Of a stretch of 64,000 nt of DNA, positions 8,222 through 16,666 are shown piece by piece. Numbering within the stretch: position 1 is the stretch's first letter; every line of letters begins with the position of its first letter. The notes under the pieces were generated by a model, which was not told the origin of the DNA, made no database searches, and worked only from the letters and a program-made list of their open reading frames with translations. The DNA lies in assembly GCF_035999195.1 (NCBI RefSeq), contig NZ_DASYGY010000004.1, positions 434,001 to 498,000 of the forward strand, in the 5' to 3' direction. Made by a program: the position numbers and the translations under genes. This stretch comes from Pseudoxanthomonas sp. Lineage in GTDB: Bacteria > Pseudomonadota > Gammaproteobacteria > Xanthomonadales > Xanthomonadaceae.

Positions 8222-9562
8222 TCAGCCTGCTTCCGCGAACGCCGGCCGCGTCAGGTTGTCCGCATCGCCTTCGGTGCACAGCACTTCGTCCTCGATGCGG
8301 ATGCCGCCGTACGGGCGGAACGCGTCGACGCGCGCCCAGTCGACGCTGGCGGCGTGGCCGTTCTTCTTCACCTCGTCAAGCAGCAGGTCGATGAAGTACA
8401 GCCCGGGCTCGATGGTCACCACCATGCCGGGTTCCAGCACGCGGGTCATGCGCAGGTAGGGATGGCCGGCGGGGCGCTCGATGCGGCCGCCGCGGTCGCT
8501 GGCGGCGAAGCCGGCCACGTCGTGCACCTGCAGGCCGATCGGATGGCCCAGGCCGTGCGGGAAGAACGCCGCGCTGACGCCGGTGGCGACCGCCGCTTCC
8601 GGCGATACGGTGATCACGCCGAAATCCTTCAGGATGCCCATCAGCGTGTGGTGCGCGTCCACGTGCAGTTGCTTGTAGTCCACGTTGGCGCGCACGCCGG
8701 CGCACATGCGCTGCTGCGCGGCGTCCACCGCGTCGATCAGCGCCTGTAACTCGCTGCCGGTGTCGTAGGCATACGTGCGGGTGATGTCGCTGGCGTAGCC
8801 GTGGAAGCTGGCGCCGGCGTCGATCAGGAAGCTGCGCAGCGGATCGGGCGCCACGCGCTGCAGTTCCATGTAGTGCAGGATCGCCGCGTGTTCGTTGAGG
8901 CCGATGATGTTGCCGTAGGGCAGGTCGTTGGCGTCCTGGCCCACCGCCGTGCAGTACGCCATGTGGATGCCGAACTCGCTCTGGCCGGCGCGGAAGGCGG
9001 CTTCGGCGGCGCGGTGGCCGCGCACGGCCAGGCGCTGCGCCTGCCGCATCAGTACGATCTCGTACGGCGTCTTGTACGAGCGTTGGTACTCCAGGTACTG
9101 GAGGACCGGCTCGGGATTGTTCGGCACATGGTCTCCGAGCGCGCTCTGCGGCTCGCCGAGGATCGCGCTGCGTGCGGCCGGCGGCAGCAAGGCGCCGGCC
9201 TCTTCGGGCTTGCGGATGATGTGGACGTCGACGTGGTCCACCCACCAGCCGCTGGGCGCGTCCGGCACCACGTGCCAGTAGTCGAACGGCTGGTAGAAGA
9301 TGACTTTCGGCCGCTGGCCGGGCGTGTACACCAGCCAGCTGTACGGCAGGCGCGTGAGCGGCAGCCAGGCCTTGAACTGCGGGTTCACCGCATACGGATA
9401 GTCGCGGTCGTCGAACACCTGCCAATGCTGCGTGCCGCTGGGCACGACCAGGTGGTCGAAGCCGCCGCGCGCCAGCGCTTCGTCCGCGCGCCGCTTCATC
9501 GTCGCCAAGTGGTCGGCGTACAGCGGGACGAGGTCGGTGTCGAAGGAGGCGGGTGCGTTCAT
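8222..9562 (-). CDS. pepQ: Xaa-Pro dipeptidase
   Basis: A cytoplasmic metallo-dipeptidase (M24B, 446 residues) that cleaves Xaa-Pro dipeptides; E. coli PepQ and relatives also hydrolyse organophosphate esters. An N-terminal creatinase-like domain (about 1-155) precedes the pita-bread catalytic domain. The dinuclear metal ligands are Asp248 and Asp259 (DAGASFHGYASDITRTY), His340 region (FFPHGLGHPIG), Glu385 (TIEPGLYF) and Glu424 (GGIRIEDEV), almost the same positions as in E. coli PepQ. I start at MNAPASF (9562); 13 codons of upstream frame look like non-coding sequence. Single gene. Confidence 0.95.
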   Translation of the reverse strand: MNAPASFDTDLVPLYADHLATMKRRADEALARGGFDHLVVPSGTQHWQVFDDRDYPYAVNPQFKAWLPLTRLPYSWLVYTPGQRPKVIFYQPFDYWHVVPDAPSGWWVDHVDVHIIRKPEEAGALLPPAARSAILGEPQSALGDHVPNNPEPVLQYLEYQRSYKTPYEIVLMRQAQRLAVRGHRAAEAAFRAGQSEFGIHMAYCTAVGQDANDLPYGNIIGLNEHAAILHYMELQRVAPDPLRSFLIDAGASFHGYASDITRTYAYDTGSELQALIDAVDAAQQRMCAGVRANVDYKQLHVDAHHTLMGILKDFGVITVSPEAAVATGVSAAFFPHGLGHPIGLQVHDVAGFAASDRGGRIERPAGHPYLRMTRVLEPGMVVTIEPGLYFIDLLLDEVKKNGHAASVDWARVDAFRPYGGIRIEDEVLCTEGDADNLTRPAFAEAG

Positions 9563-9641
9563 GGCGGCGGCTCGTGCGAAAGAGCCGCCATTCTGCCGCA
9601 ATCGTTCCGCGTGGGCCTTGCGGGGATGGTCGCCTGGCGCG

Positions 9642-9989
9642 CTATTCGGCTTCGGGGCCGGCGGCCACCCACTGGCGCAGGCGTTCCAATGGTTCGCGAT
9701 CGATGGTCAGGAAGCGCAGGCCGGCGAAGGCCTGGCCGGGGGTGTTGGCCGGCGCGGACCAGACCAGGTGCGCGCCCACGTCGATCGGCTGGTCCTGACC
9801 GCGCGCGTCCTGCAGGTGGAAGCGCAGCTGGTACAGCGCGTCGTCGACCACCGGCTCGGTGGCGACCAGCAGCATGCCCGACTCGGACAGATTGCCCAGC
9901 CGGCCGATCACCTGTTCGGTCATCAGGTCGAACACGGCGACCGGTTTGGCCACGGCGCGCCGGCGGGCACGGCGGAACTCGCGCATCAT
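9642..9989 (-). CDS. PilZ domain protein (predicted c-di-GMP receptor)
   Basis: A 115-residue single-domain PilZ protein. The c-di-GMP signature is present: arginine-rich RRARRRAVAK (about residues 6-15, the RxxxR element) and NLSESG (about residues 33-38, the [D/N]xSxxG element). The start overlaps the stop of the DUF1631 gene (ATGATG), so the two are co-expressed. The second ATG of the pair (9986) is an equal candidate. Role inferred: a c-di-GMP-responsive adaptor whose partner may be the DUF1631 protein. Confidence 0.85.
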   Translation of the reverse strand: MMREFRRARRRAVAKPVAVFDLMTEQVIGRLGNLSESGMLLVATEPVVDDALYQLRFHLQDARGQDQPIDVGAHLVWSAPANTPGQAFAGLRFLTIDREPLERLRQWVAAGPEAE

Positions 9990-12469
9990 GCGGCGTCTCC
10001 TGCGGGTTCGCCGCCGCGGCCGGTGAGGCTGCGCAGCGCGCTGAGGGTGGCGTTCCAGGCGCGGTCGATCAGGCGACCGCGATCCTCGGTGACCACCTGC
10101 GCCTGGCCCTTGGCCATCAGGTGGGCGAGCGTGTCCAGCGAGTGCTCGCCCACGCGCTGGCCGCGCTGGTTGACGAACAGCGCGTTGCCGGTCACCGGAC
10201 TGAACCACGACAGGCGCTGGCGTTGCACGTCGCCCTGCTGGTTGCGGGTGAACTCGAACCAGGTGCCGAACGGCAGCGTGCGCAGGTAGTCGTAGCACTC
10301 CTGCTCCTGCGGCGTACGCGCCTGCACGGGCCTCTTCTTGACCTCGCCCTGGCCGCCGAGGCGCGCGCGCGCCTTGAGGCGCGCGGTCAGCTCGGTGCGC
10401 GAGGTGGTTTCGTCTTCCTCGGCGCTGGACAGCCGGCGCGCGATCGCCGCCGCTTCGTCCTCGTGGTAGCCCACCTGCACCAGCGATCTTTCGATCTTGC
10501 CCGCCAGCGCCGGGTCGGGCGCCTGCGTGGTGGTGGTGGCGGCGACGATCTCCAGCGTGGTCTGCAGCTGGTCGGCCCATTCCGCGGACGACTCGCCATT
10601 GCGCAGTTGGGTAAGCGTCAGCACGTCGGCCCAGGCCTGGCTCAGCAGGGCCTGCACGAATTTCTGCGGCCTGGCTTCGGCCATCGCCGATTCGATCGTG
10701 TCCACCGCCCGTTGCTTGGCGATCTCCAGCCGATCCTTGCCACGCGCGGCCTCGATCTGCCGGCGTTCGGCCAGTTCGGCCTTGCGCGCCGCTGCCTGCA
10801 GGTGCTGCTGCACGTCGCGGTTGGCGTCTTCAAAGACCGCCTCGTCGCCCTCGTAGGTTTCGACCACGGTCTCGACCGCCTTGTGCAGGCGCTGCACCAG
10901 GTTCGGATCGACATCGTCGTCGCCCAGCCAGGTGGCGCCGGATTCGGCCACCGTGTTGAGCAGGTCGCGCGCCGGATGCTGCGCGCGCAGGAAGAAGTTG
11001 CGGTCGCGCAGGGCGGCCTGCACGACCGGCACCTGCAACCGAACCAGCATGTCGGCGGCGGGGGCGTCGTGCTGCACTTCGCGCTCGATCTCGTTGTACA
11101 GCAGGTCGAGCAGCTCGAAGGTGTCCGAATCGGCGCTGGCCAGCGTCGCCCCCGGCCCATGCGTGGCGCGGACTTCGGCCAGCATGGCCTGCTGCAGGTC
11201 GGCGACCGTGCGGCGCGGCTGGTCCGGCGTGCGGGCGGGCAGCGGCGCCTTCTGCAGCGCCTGCAGGGTGCCCAGCACGTCGGGCGTGGGCAGAAGACGG
11301 CGCGGAGCCGGTGTATCCGACGATCCGCCGCGTTGTGTGCCGCCCGGGGCGCCACCGTCACCGCCATCACGGTGGCCATGGCCTGCCGTGCCACCGGCGG
11401 CGGCTCCGTCGGCGTGACCGGTGAGCGGTGCCAGCCCGCCTGCCTGCGCCAGCGCATCGGCCTGCAGGCCGCCGCGGCGTATGGAGAGCAGCTTCTGCAG
11501 CACCTCGAACGAGCCGGCCATCTCCTGCGAGGACGCGCCTGAGGCGGCCGCGTCGGCGGCGGGCGCGCCTGCGACGGCGGACGACGTCACGGCATGGTGC
11601 TCGCCGTCCCTGCTGCCGGTCAGCGCGCCGGCGACCGCATGCAGCTGTTCGGGCGACAGCGTGGCCCAGTGCGAGCCGCCCGGCTGGCTCTGCCAGCCGG
11701 TCATCGGTCGTGCGCCACTGCCGGCCTCATCGCGCGGCGGGCGCACGATCTCGAGAGTGCGTGCGCGCCGCGGCGCGTAGACCAGGCCGGGCAGGATGCC
11801 CTCGCGTGCGAGGAACTGGTTCACCGTGCTCGCCCATTCGGTGTAGTTCAGCATCACCTTGTGGTCGAAGCTGCGGTACAGCACCAGTTGCGCATCGATG
11901 GACAGGTCCAGGCACTGCGCCGCGTCCTTCAGCAGGTGGCACAGGCGGTACGGGCCGAGCGGCAACGTCTCGGCCTCGTAGGCGGGGCAGCAGGCGAGCA
12001 CGCCGAACCGCTGGCCCAGCATCAGGATCTGCGCGTTGCCGCGCTGCTCGTGCCGGCGCGCGACCTCGCGCAGCACGATCTCCTGGTCCATCACCGCGTC
12101 CTCGACCAGGGTCAGCGTCTGGTAGTCCAGCCGTGCCTGCGCCGACTCGTCCGCCGGCCGTGCGCTGCGGATGCCCGCCAGCGTCGCTTCCAGCGCGAAC
12201 ATGTAGTGCGGGACCAGCTCGCCCCGGTTCTTCTGCAGCGAGCGCAGGTCCACGAAGATCTGCGCCTGCGCATGGTTGCTGCGGGCCTGCTCGGCCTGCT
12301 TGAACAACTGCTGCTCGAACTCCACCAGCATGCCGTTGAGGGCCGACACGAAATCCGTGGCGATATGGTCGAACAGGTTCTGCAGCACGCGGCGCACGCG
12401 CGGCGGCAGGGCCGACAATGCGATCGTGGTCGGCGCGGCAGCGGACGTAGGCGGTCGTGTCGCGGTCAT
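9986..12469 (-). CDS. DUF1631 family protein
   Basis: An 827-residue soluble protein, rich in helix, without signal peptide. The N-terminal half (LFDHIATDFVSALNGMLVEFEQQLFKQAEQARSN...) matches DUF1631 from xanthomonads and pseudomonads. A low-complexity Gly/Ala/Thr-rich linker lies around residues 320-390. The C-terminal quarter, including VKKRPVQARTPQEQECYDYLRTLPFGTWFEF, is the other conserved block. Function has not been established in any close relative I know of. The start at 12469 follows GGGGAG at a workable distance. The downstream PilZ gene overlaps it, pointing to c-di-GMP signalling. Confidence 0.82.
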   Translation of the reverse strand: MTATRPPTSAAAPTTIALSALPPRVRRVLQNLFDHIATDFVSALNGMLVEFEQQLFKQAEQARSNHAQAQIFVDLRSLQKNRGELVPHYMFALEATLAGIRSARPADESAQARLDYQTLTLVEDAVMDQEIVLREVARRHEQRGNAQILMLGQRFGVLACCPAYEAETLPLGPYRLCHLLKDAAQCLDLSIDAQLVLYRSFDHKVMLNYTEWASTVNQFLAREGILPGLVYAPRRARTLEIVRPPRDEAGSGARPMTGWQSQPGGSHWATLSPEQLHAVAGALTGSRDGEHHAVTSSAVAGAPAADAAASGASSQEMAGSFEVLQKLLSIRRGGLQADALAQAGGLAPLTGHADGAAAGGTAGHGHRDGGDGGAPGGTQRGGSSDTPAPRRLLPTPDVLGTLQALQKAPLPARTPDQPRRTVADLQQAMLAEVRATHGPGATLASADSDTFELLDLLYNEIEREVQHDAPAADMLVRLQVPVVQAALRDRNFFLRAQHPARDLLNTVAESGATWLGDDDVDPNLVQRLHKAVETVVETYEGDEAVFEDANRDVQQHLQAAARKAELAERRQIEAARGKDRLEIAKQRAVDTIESAMAEARPQKFVQALLSQAWADVLTLTQLRNGESSAEWADQLQTTLEIVAATTTTQAPDPALAGKIERSLVQVGYHEDEAAAIARRLSSAEEDETTSRTELTARLKARARLGGQGEVKKRPVQARTPQEQECYDYLRTLPFGTWFEFTRNQQGDVQRQRLSWFSPVTGNALFVNQRGQRVGEHSLDTLAHLMAKGQAQVVTEDRGRLIDRAWNATLSALRSLTGRGGEPAGDAA

Positions 12470-12559
12470 CGGTGCGGTGGGCTCCCCTGTAGCCGCATCA
12501 TTATCACACCCGGTGTTGCCTGCGCACCCCTCCGTCGGCACGTGCGGGCGGGGCGCGGA

Positions 12560-13714
12560 TCAGGTCTCCAGGAACAGTTCGATCACATCGTTGGTGAACC
12601 GCCGGCCCAGGGCCGTGGGGCGCACGTGCGTCGCGGACAGGTCCAGCCAGCCGTGCTGCGCGGCCTGCTGCAGCGCCGCCGTGATGCTCGCCGGCGGCAG
12701 GCCGGTGGTGGCGGTGAAATCGGCCAGCGCAAAGCCTTCGTGCAGCCGCAGCGCGTTGAGCATGAACTCGAACGGCCGGCGATCGGGCCCGATGTCGTCG
12801 TCGCCGCCGATCGCCTGGGGCGTGCCGGCGGTAGCCAGGTAGGTCGCCGGATGCTTCACCTTCCAGCGCCGCAGGATCCGCTGCGTGGCGCCGACGGTGA
12901 TCTTGCCGTGCGCACCGGCGCCGATGCCGAGGTAATCGCCATAACGCCAGTAGTTGAGGTTGTGCGCGCAGCGCCGGTCCGGCTGCGCGTAGGCGCTGAC
13001 TTCGTAGTGCCCGTAGCCGGCGTCGGCGAGCAGCGCCTGGCAGTGCTCCTGCATGTCCCAGGCATGGTCGTCGTCGGGGATGCCCTGCGGCGGACGCGCG
13101 AAGAACACCGTGTTCGGCTCCAGCGTCAGCTGGTAGTGCGAAATGTGCGCCGGCCGCAAGGCGAACGCGCGCTGCAGGTCGTGTTCGGCCATCGCCAGCG
13201 TCTGGCCGGGCAGGGCGTACATCAGGTCGAGGTTGACGTTGTCGAAGCCGGCATCCTGTGCCAGCTTCACTGCATTTTCGGCTTCGCGACTGTCGTGGAT
13301 GCGGCCGAGCTTCTCCAGGCTCGCATCGTCGAAGCTCTGGATGCCGAAGCTGATGCGGTTCACTCCGGCCGCGGCGTAGCGGTCGAAGCGGCCGTGCTCG
13401 GCGGTACCGGGATTGGTCTCCAGTGTGATTTCCAGTCCGGGTGCGAAGCGCAGCCGGCTGCTCGCGCCCTGCAGGAACCGGTCGATCGCCTCCGGCGGAA
13501 ACAGGCTGGGCGTGCCGCCGCCGAAGAACACGCTGTGCACCGTGCGACCCCACACAAGCGGCAGGTCCTGGTCCAGGTCGCGCAGCAGGGCGTCCACATA
13601 GTCGTCGAACGGCAGCGCGCCATTGCCCTGGTGCGAGTTGAAGTCGCAGTAGGGGCATTTGCGCACGCACCACGGCAGGTGCACGTACAGCGACAGGGGG
13701 GGCGGGATGAGCAT
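12560..13714 (-). CDS. hemW: HemW, radical SAM heme chaperone
   Basis: A 384-residue radical SAM protein of the HemN-like HemW family. The 4Fe-4S site is CVRKCPYC (Cys16, Cys20, Cys23), preceded by SLYVHLPWC. The GGGTPS motif (about 65-70) binds SAM. ETNPG and the EVSAYAQPDRRCAHNLNYWRYGDYLGIGAGAHG region also fit. HemW lacks the extra cysteine and N-terminal extension of coproporphyrinogen oxidase HemN, and acts as a heme-binding chaperone that delivers heme to respiratory enzymes. It follows rdgB with 2 bases between them; this rdgB-hemW order is common in proteobacteria. Confidence 0.94.
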   Translation of the reverse strand: MLIPPPLSLYVHLPWCVRKCPYCDFNSHQGNGALPFDDYVDALLRDLDQDLPLVWGRTVHSVFFGGGTPSLFPPEAIDRFLQGASSRLRFAPGLEITLETNPGTAEHGRFDRYAAAGVNRISFGIQSFDDASLEKLGRIHDSREAENAVKLAQDAGFDNVNLDLMYALPGQTLAMAEHDLQRAFALRPAHISHYQLTLEPNTVFFARPPQGIPDDDHAWDMQEHCQALLADAGYGHYEVSAYAQPDRRCAHNLNYWRYGDYLGIGAGAHGKITVGATQRILRRWKVKHPATYLATAGTPQAIGGDDDIGPDRRPFEFMLNALRLHEGFALADFTATTGLPPASITAALQQAAQHGWLDLSATHVRPTALGRRFTNDVIELFLET

Positions 13715-13716
13715 GG

Positions 13717-14310
13717 TCAGGGCAGGTCGAGCAGCAGCTGCTTCAGGCCGGCCAGCGCCTTGCCGCGGTGGCTGATGCGGTTCTTCTCGTCCAGCGGCAT
13801 TTCGGCGGCCGTCTGTCCGCGCGACGGGTCGAAGAACACCGGGTCGTAGCCGTGTCCGCCGCTGCCGCGACGCTCGTGCAGGATCCGTCCACGCCATTCC
13901 CCCTCGACGATCAGCGGCTGCGGGTCGTGCGCATGACGCAGCAGCACCAGCACGCAGTAGAAATGTGCGCCGCGCTGGTCGCCGGCGACGTCCTTCAGCG
14001 CGTCCAGCAGCTTGTCGATGTTGCGGTCGGCGTTGCCGTGCTCGCCGGCGTAACGCGCCGAATACAGGCCGGGCGCGCCGTTCAGCGCATCCACGCAGAT
14101 GCCGGAGTCGTCGGCCAGCGCGGGTAGACCGGTCTGCAGGCTGGCGTGGCGCGCCTTGATCAGCGCGTTCTCGACGAAGGTGGTGCCGGTCTCGTCGGCA
14201 TCCTCCACGCCCAGGTCGGATTGCGCGACCAGTTCGATGCCGGTGTCGGCCAGCAGGCCGCGGAGTTCTTCCAGCTTGCCCGGATTGGAGGAGGCGAGGA
14301 CGAGTTTCAT
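13717..14310 (-). CDS. rdgB: XTP/dITP diphosphatase (non-canonical purine NTP pyrophosphatase)
   Basis: A 197-residue housecleaning enzyme hydrolysing dITP, XTP and ITP to monophosphates, keeping deaminated purines out of DNA. Signatures: N-terminal [12 protein letters not shown] (SNxGK phosphate loop), [25 protein letters not shown] (about residues 64-88, with the catalytic Asp), GHGYDPVFF (about 153-161) and [11 protein letters not shown] at the C-terminus. It sits 6 bases downstream of the VOC gene and 2 bases upstream of hemW, in a minus-strand operon. Confidence 0.96.
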   Translation of the reverse strand: MKLVLASSNPGKLEELRGLLADTGIELVAQSDLGVEDADETGTTFVENALIKARHASLQTGLPALADDSGICVDALNGAPGLYSARYAGEHGNADRNIDKLLDALKDVAGDQRGAHFYCVLVLLRHAHDPQPLIVEGEWRGRILHERRGSGGHGYDPVFFDPSRGQTAAEMPLDEKNRISHRGKALAGLKQLLLDLP

Positions 14311-14316
14311 GGTGGA

Positions 14317-14709
14317 TCAGCCCTTGGGTTGCAGCAGGTCCCAGCGGTTGCCGTAGGCATCGCGGAACACGGCGACGGTGGCGTAGGCCTCTTCGCGCGG
14401 CGTCTCCAGGAACTCGACGCTGGCGGCCGTCATGCGCGCATGGTCGCGCCAGAAGTCGTCGGTCTGCAGGAAGAACCCCACGCGCCCGCCGGTCTGGTCG
14501 CCGATGCGCGCGCGCTGTTCGTCCGTGCTCGCGACGGCGAGCAGCAGGTCCGTGGTGCCGTCGCCCGGCGGTGCCATGCGCACCCAGCGCTTGCCGCCGC
14601 CGAGGTCGGTGTCCTCGCGAAGTTCGAAGCCGAGCGCGTCGCGGTAATGCGCGATGGCGCGGTCGTAGTCGTCGACGAGCAGGGTGACCAGGCTGAGGAT
14701 CTGCGGCAT
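14317..14709 (-). CDS. VOC (glyoxalase/bleomycin resistance) family protein
   Basis: A 130-residue protein with two beta-alpha-beta-beta-beta units typical of the vicinal oxygen chelate superfamily: SLVTLLVDDYDRAIAHYRDALGF at the start and YATVAVFRDAYGNRWDLLQ at the end. Only partial metal-ligand positions are evident, so the reaction cannot be named; many close relatives are annotated as glyoxalase or extradiol dioxygenase-like without evidence. A GGAG ribosome site lies 6 bases before the ATG. First gene of the VOC-rdgB-hemW operon, downstream of a palindromic repeat. Confidence 0.82.
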   Translation of the reverse strand: MPQILSLVTLLVDDYDRAIAHYRDALGFELREDTDLGGGKRWVRMAPPGDGTTDLLLAVASTDEQRARIGDQTGGRVGFFLQTDDFWRDHARMTAASVEFLETPREEAYATVAVFRDAYGNRWDLLQPKG

Positions 14710-14734
14710 CAGTCAACTCCGTGGAACAGGGCGG

Positions 14735-14803
14735 TTGTGGGAGCGATGTCAGTCGCGATGAGGCGTTACCGCTGGGCTATCGCGACTGACGTCGCTCCCA
14801 CAG
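14735..14803. repeat. REP-like palindromic element
   Basis: Two 25-base arms (14735-14759 and 14779-14803) are inverted repeats differing at two positions, around a 19-base loop. The arm core reads GTGGGAGCGAYGTCAGTCGCGAT, the type of short palindrome scattered through xanthomonad genomes. It fills most of the gap between rph and the VOC gene (both minus strand) and could stop or stabilise transcripts. No T-tract follows, so a classical rho-independent terminator is unlikely. Confidence 0.75.
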
Positions 14804-14810
14804 GACAACA

Positions 14811-15536
14811 TCAACCTGCCAACGCGGCGCGCTGGGCGGCGAACAGTTCGCCGATGCCCTTCTCGCCCAGCGCGAGCAGCGCATCCAGCTCTTCGCGACG
14901 GAAGGCGTGCCCTTCGGCCGTGCCCTGCAGTTCGATGAAGCCGCCGCCGTCGTTCATCACGAGGTTCATGTCGGTGTCGCAGTCGCTGTCCTCCGGATAA
15001 TCCAGGTCCAGCACCGGCACGCCGCGGTAGATGCCCACCGAGACCGCCGCCACGGCGCCATGCACCACGTCGCGCTTGATCTCGTTGCGCCCCTTCAGCC
15101 AGTTCACCGCGTCCACCAGCGCCACGTAGGCACCGGTGATGGCGGCGGTACGCGTGCCGCCGTCGGCCTGCAGCACGTCGCAGTCCAGGGTGATGGTGCG
15201 CTCGCCCAAGGCGCCACGGTCCACGCAGGCGCGCAGGGTGCGTCCGATCAGCCGCTGGATCTCCAGCGTGCGCCCACCCTGCTTGCCGCGCGAGGCCTCG
15301 CGGTCGCTGCGGGTGTGGGTGGAACGCGGCAGCATGCCGTACTCGGCGGTCACCCAGCCTTCGCCCTTGCCACGCAGGAAGCCCGGCACCTTGTTCTCCA
15401 CCGTCGCCGTGCACAGCACGCGGGTATGTCCGAAGCTGACCAGCACCGAGCCCTCGGCATGGCGGGTGTAGTGGCGCAGGATGCTCACATCGCGCATCTG
15501 GTCGGGCTGGCGGCCACTGGGGCGTGAGAAGGACAT
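14811..15536 (-). CDS. rph: Ribonuclease PH
   Basis: A 241-residue phosphate-dependent 3'-5' exoribonuclease that trims tRNA 3' ends and degrades structured RNA. It starts [16 protein letters not shown], and shows the family blocks [39 protein letters not shown] and the active-site region [19 protein letters not shown] (about residues 176-194). Full family length, no truncation (unlike the rph-1 frameshift of E. coli K-12 strains). It is back-to-back with yicC, the same rph/yicC divergence found in E. coli, with a 110-base gap carrying both promoters. Confidence 0.96.
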   Translation of the reverse strand: MSFSRPSGRQPDQMRDVSILRHYTRHAEGSVLVSFGHTRVLCTATVENKVPGFLRGKGEGWVTAEYGMLPRSTHTRSDREASRGKQGGRTLEIQRLIGRTLRACVDRGALGERTITLDCDVLQADGGTRTAAITGAYVALVDAVNWLKGRNEIKRDVVHGAVAAVSVGIYRGVPVLDLDYPEDSDCDTDMNLVMNDGGGFIELQGTAEGHAFRREELDALLALGEKGIGELFAAQRAALAG

Positions 15537-15646
15537 GGGAACATCCGCAAAGAGGGGGACGAAGTCTACCAGCCCGCCCTCCCGGGCCCGGCGGCGGCCG
15601 TGCAGGCTGGTAAGATGCGCCGCTCACTGGTCCGATGGGCACCTGC

Positions 15647-16507
15647 ATGATCCGCAGCATGACGGCGTTCGCCACCGGCGAGCGCGCTACCGAGGGCGGC
15701 ACGCTGGCGGCCGAACTGCGCGCGGTCAATCACCGCTTCCTGGAACTGGGCGTGCGCCTGCCGGACGAACTGCGCGCGCTGGAGCCGGCGTTGCGCGAGC
15801 GCGTGGCCTCTCGCGTGTCGCGCGGCAAGCTGGACCTGACCCTTCGCCTGCGCGCGCCCGAAGGCGGCGGCGCGCTGCAACTCAACCCGCGCGTGGTGGC
15901 GCAACTGTCCGAACTGGCGCAGGAGCTCTCCGCGCGCCTGCCGGACCTGCGCACCGAGTTGACCGACGTGCTGCAGTTTCCCGGCGTGCTGCAGAGCAAG
16001 GGCGTGGACATGGAGGCGCTGCAGGCCGAGGCGCTCGGACTGCTGGACACGGTGCTGGACCAGTTCGTGGCGGCGCGCGAGCGCGAGGGCGGCAAGCTGG
16101 TGGCGGCGATCTTGGAACGCGTGGACGGCATCGCGGCGCTGGCGGCGGAAGTGCGCACCCTCATCCCGCAGATCCGCGCGGGCCAGCGGCAGAAGCTGGA
16201 AGCGCGCCTGGCCGACGTGGCCCAGAACATGGAGCAGGGCCGGCTGGAACAGGAACTGGTGCTGTGGCTGCAGAAGCTCGACGTGGACGAGGAACTCGAC
16301 CGCCTCGACAGCCACATCAAGGAGATCCGCCGCGTGTTCACCCAGAAGGAACCGCAGGGCCGCCGGCTGGACTTCCTGCTGCAGGAGTTCAACCGCGAAG
16401 CGAACACCCTGGGCTCCAAGTCCGTCGACATCCGCACCACCAACATCGCGGTGGAGCTGAAGGTGCTGATCGACCAGATCCGCGAACAGGCGCAGAACAT
16501 TGAGTGA
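15647..16507 (+). CDS. yicC: YicC family endoribonuclease-like protein
   Basis: A 286-residue cytoplasmic protein of the YicC/YloC family: MIRSMTAFATGE at the N-terminus, LRAVNHRFLELGVRLPDELR (about residues 25-44), and the C-terminal DUF1732 block ending DSHIKEIRRVFTQKEPQGRRLDFLLQEFNREANTLGSKS. YicC proteins form oligomers with RNase activity and are linked to small-RNA turnover in E. coli. The start at 15647 is preferred over an ATG 4 codons earlier because the family begins MI.SMT.F. Followed at once by a 7-bp repeat array and gmk. Confidence 0.92.
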   Translation: MIRSMTAFATGERATEGGTLAAELRAVNHRFLELGVRLPDELRALEPALRERVASRVSRGKLDLTLRLRAPEGGGALQLNPRVVAQLSELAQELSARLPDLRTELTDVLQFPGVLQSKGVDMEALQAEALGLLDTVLDQFVAAREREGGKLVAAILERVDGIAALAAEVRTLIPQIRAGQRQKLEARLADVAQNMEQGRLEQELVLWLQKLDVDEELDRLDSHIKEIRRVFTQKEPQGRRLDFLLQEFNREANTLGSKSVDIRTTNIAVELKVLIDQIREQAQNIE

Positions 16508-16511
16508 GGCG

Positions 16512-16666
16512 GTGATTGGTGATTGGTGATGCGGAAAAGCACCCATTCAGAATCGCTGGGACGAACGGATCGATGGAACTACCACTTGAGCGCGACGATG
16601 ACTCACCAGACTCCCAATGAGCGCGATTCGGCGTCTGCGAATCACGAATCACGAATCACGAATCCC
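16512..16666. repeat. Inverted pair of 7-bp tandem arrays spanning the gmk start
   Basis: Left array at 16512-16530 is 2.7 copies of GTGATTG. Right array at 16639-16666 is four copies of GAATCAC (last one GAATCCC), which is the reverse complement of GTGATTC. The arrays therefore face each other across about 108 bases that include the gmk start codon. The right array is translated as part of GMK (NHESRITNP). The same heptamer makes up the longer array after spoT. Confidence 0.8.

Noticed and set aside
8801..11542. A 913-codon plus-strand open frame across pepQ, PilZ and DUF1631
   Set aside because: It crosses three real minus-strand genes and their boundaries and has no protein-like features.
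11594..13849. Long plus-strand open frame across DUF1631 and hemW
   Set aside because: Antisense of two well-supported genes; no domain or start signal.
16523..16597. Upstream ATG for gmk at 16523
   Set aside because: It would add 25 more residues of non-homologous sequence and lies in the yicC-gmk gap directly after the repeat; the ATG at 16598 is closer to the GMK core.
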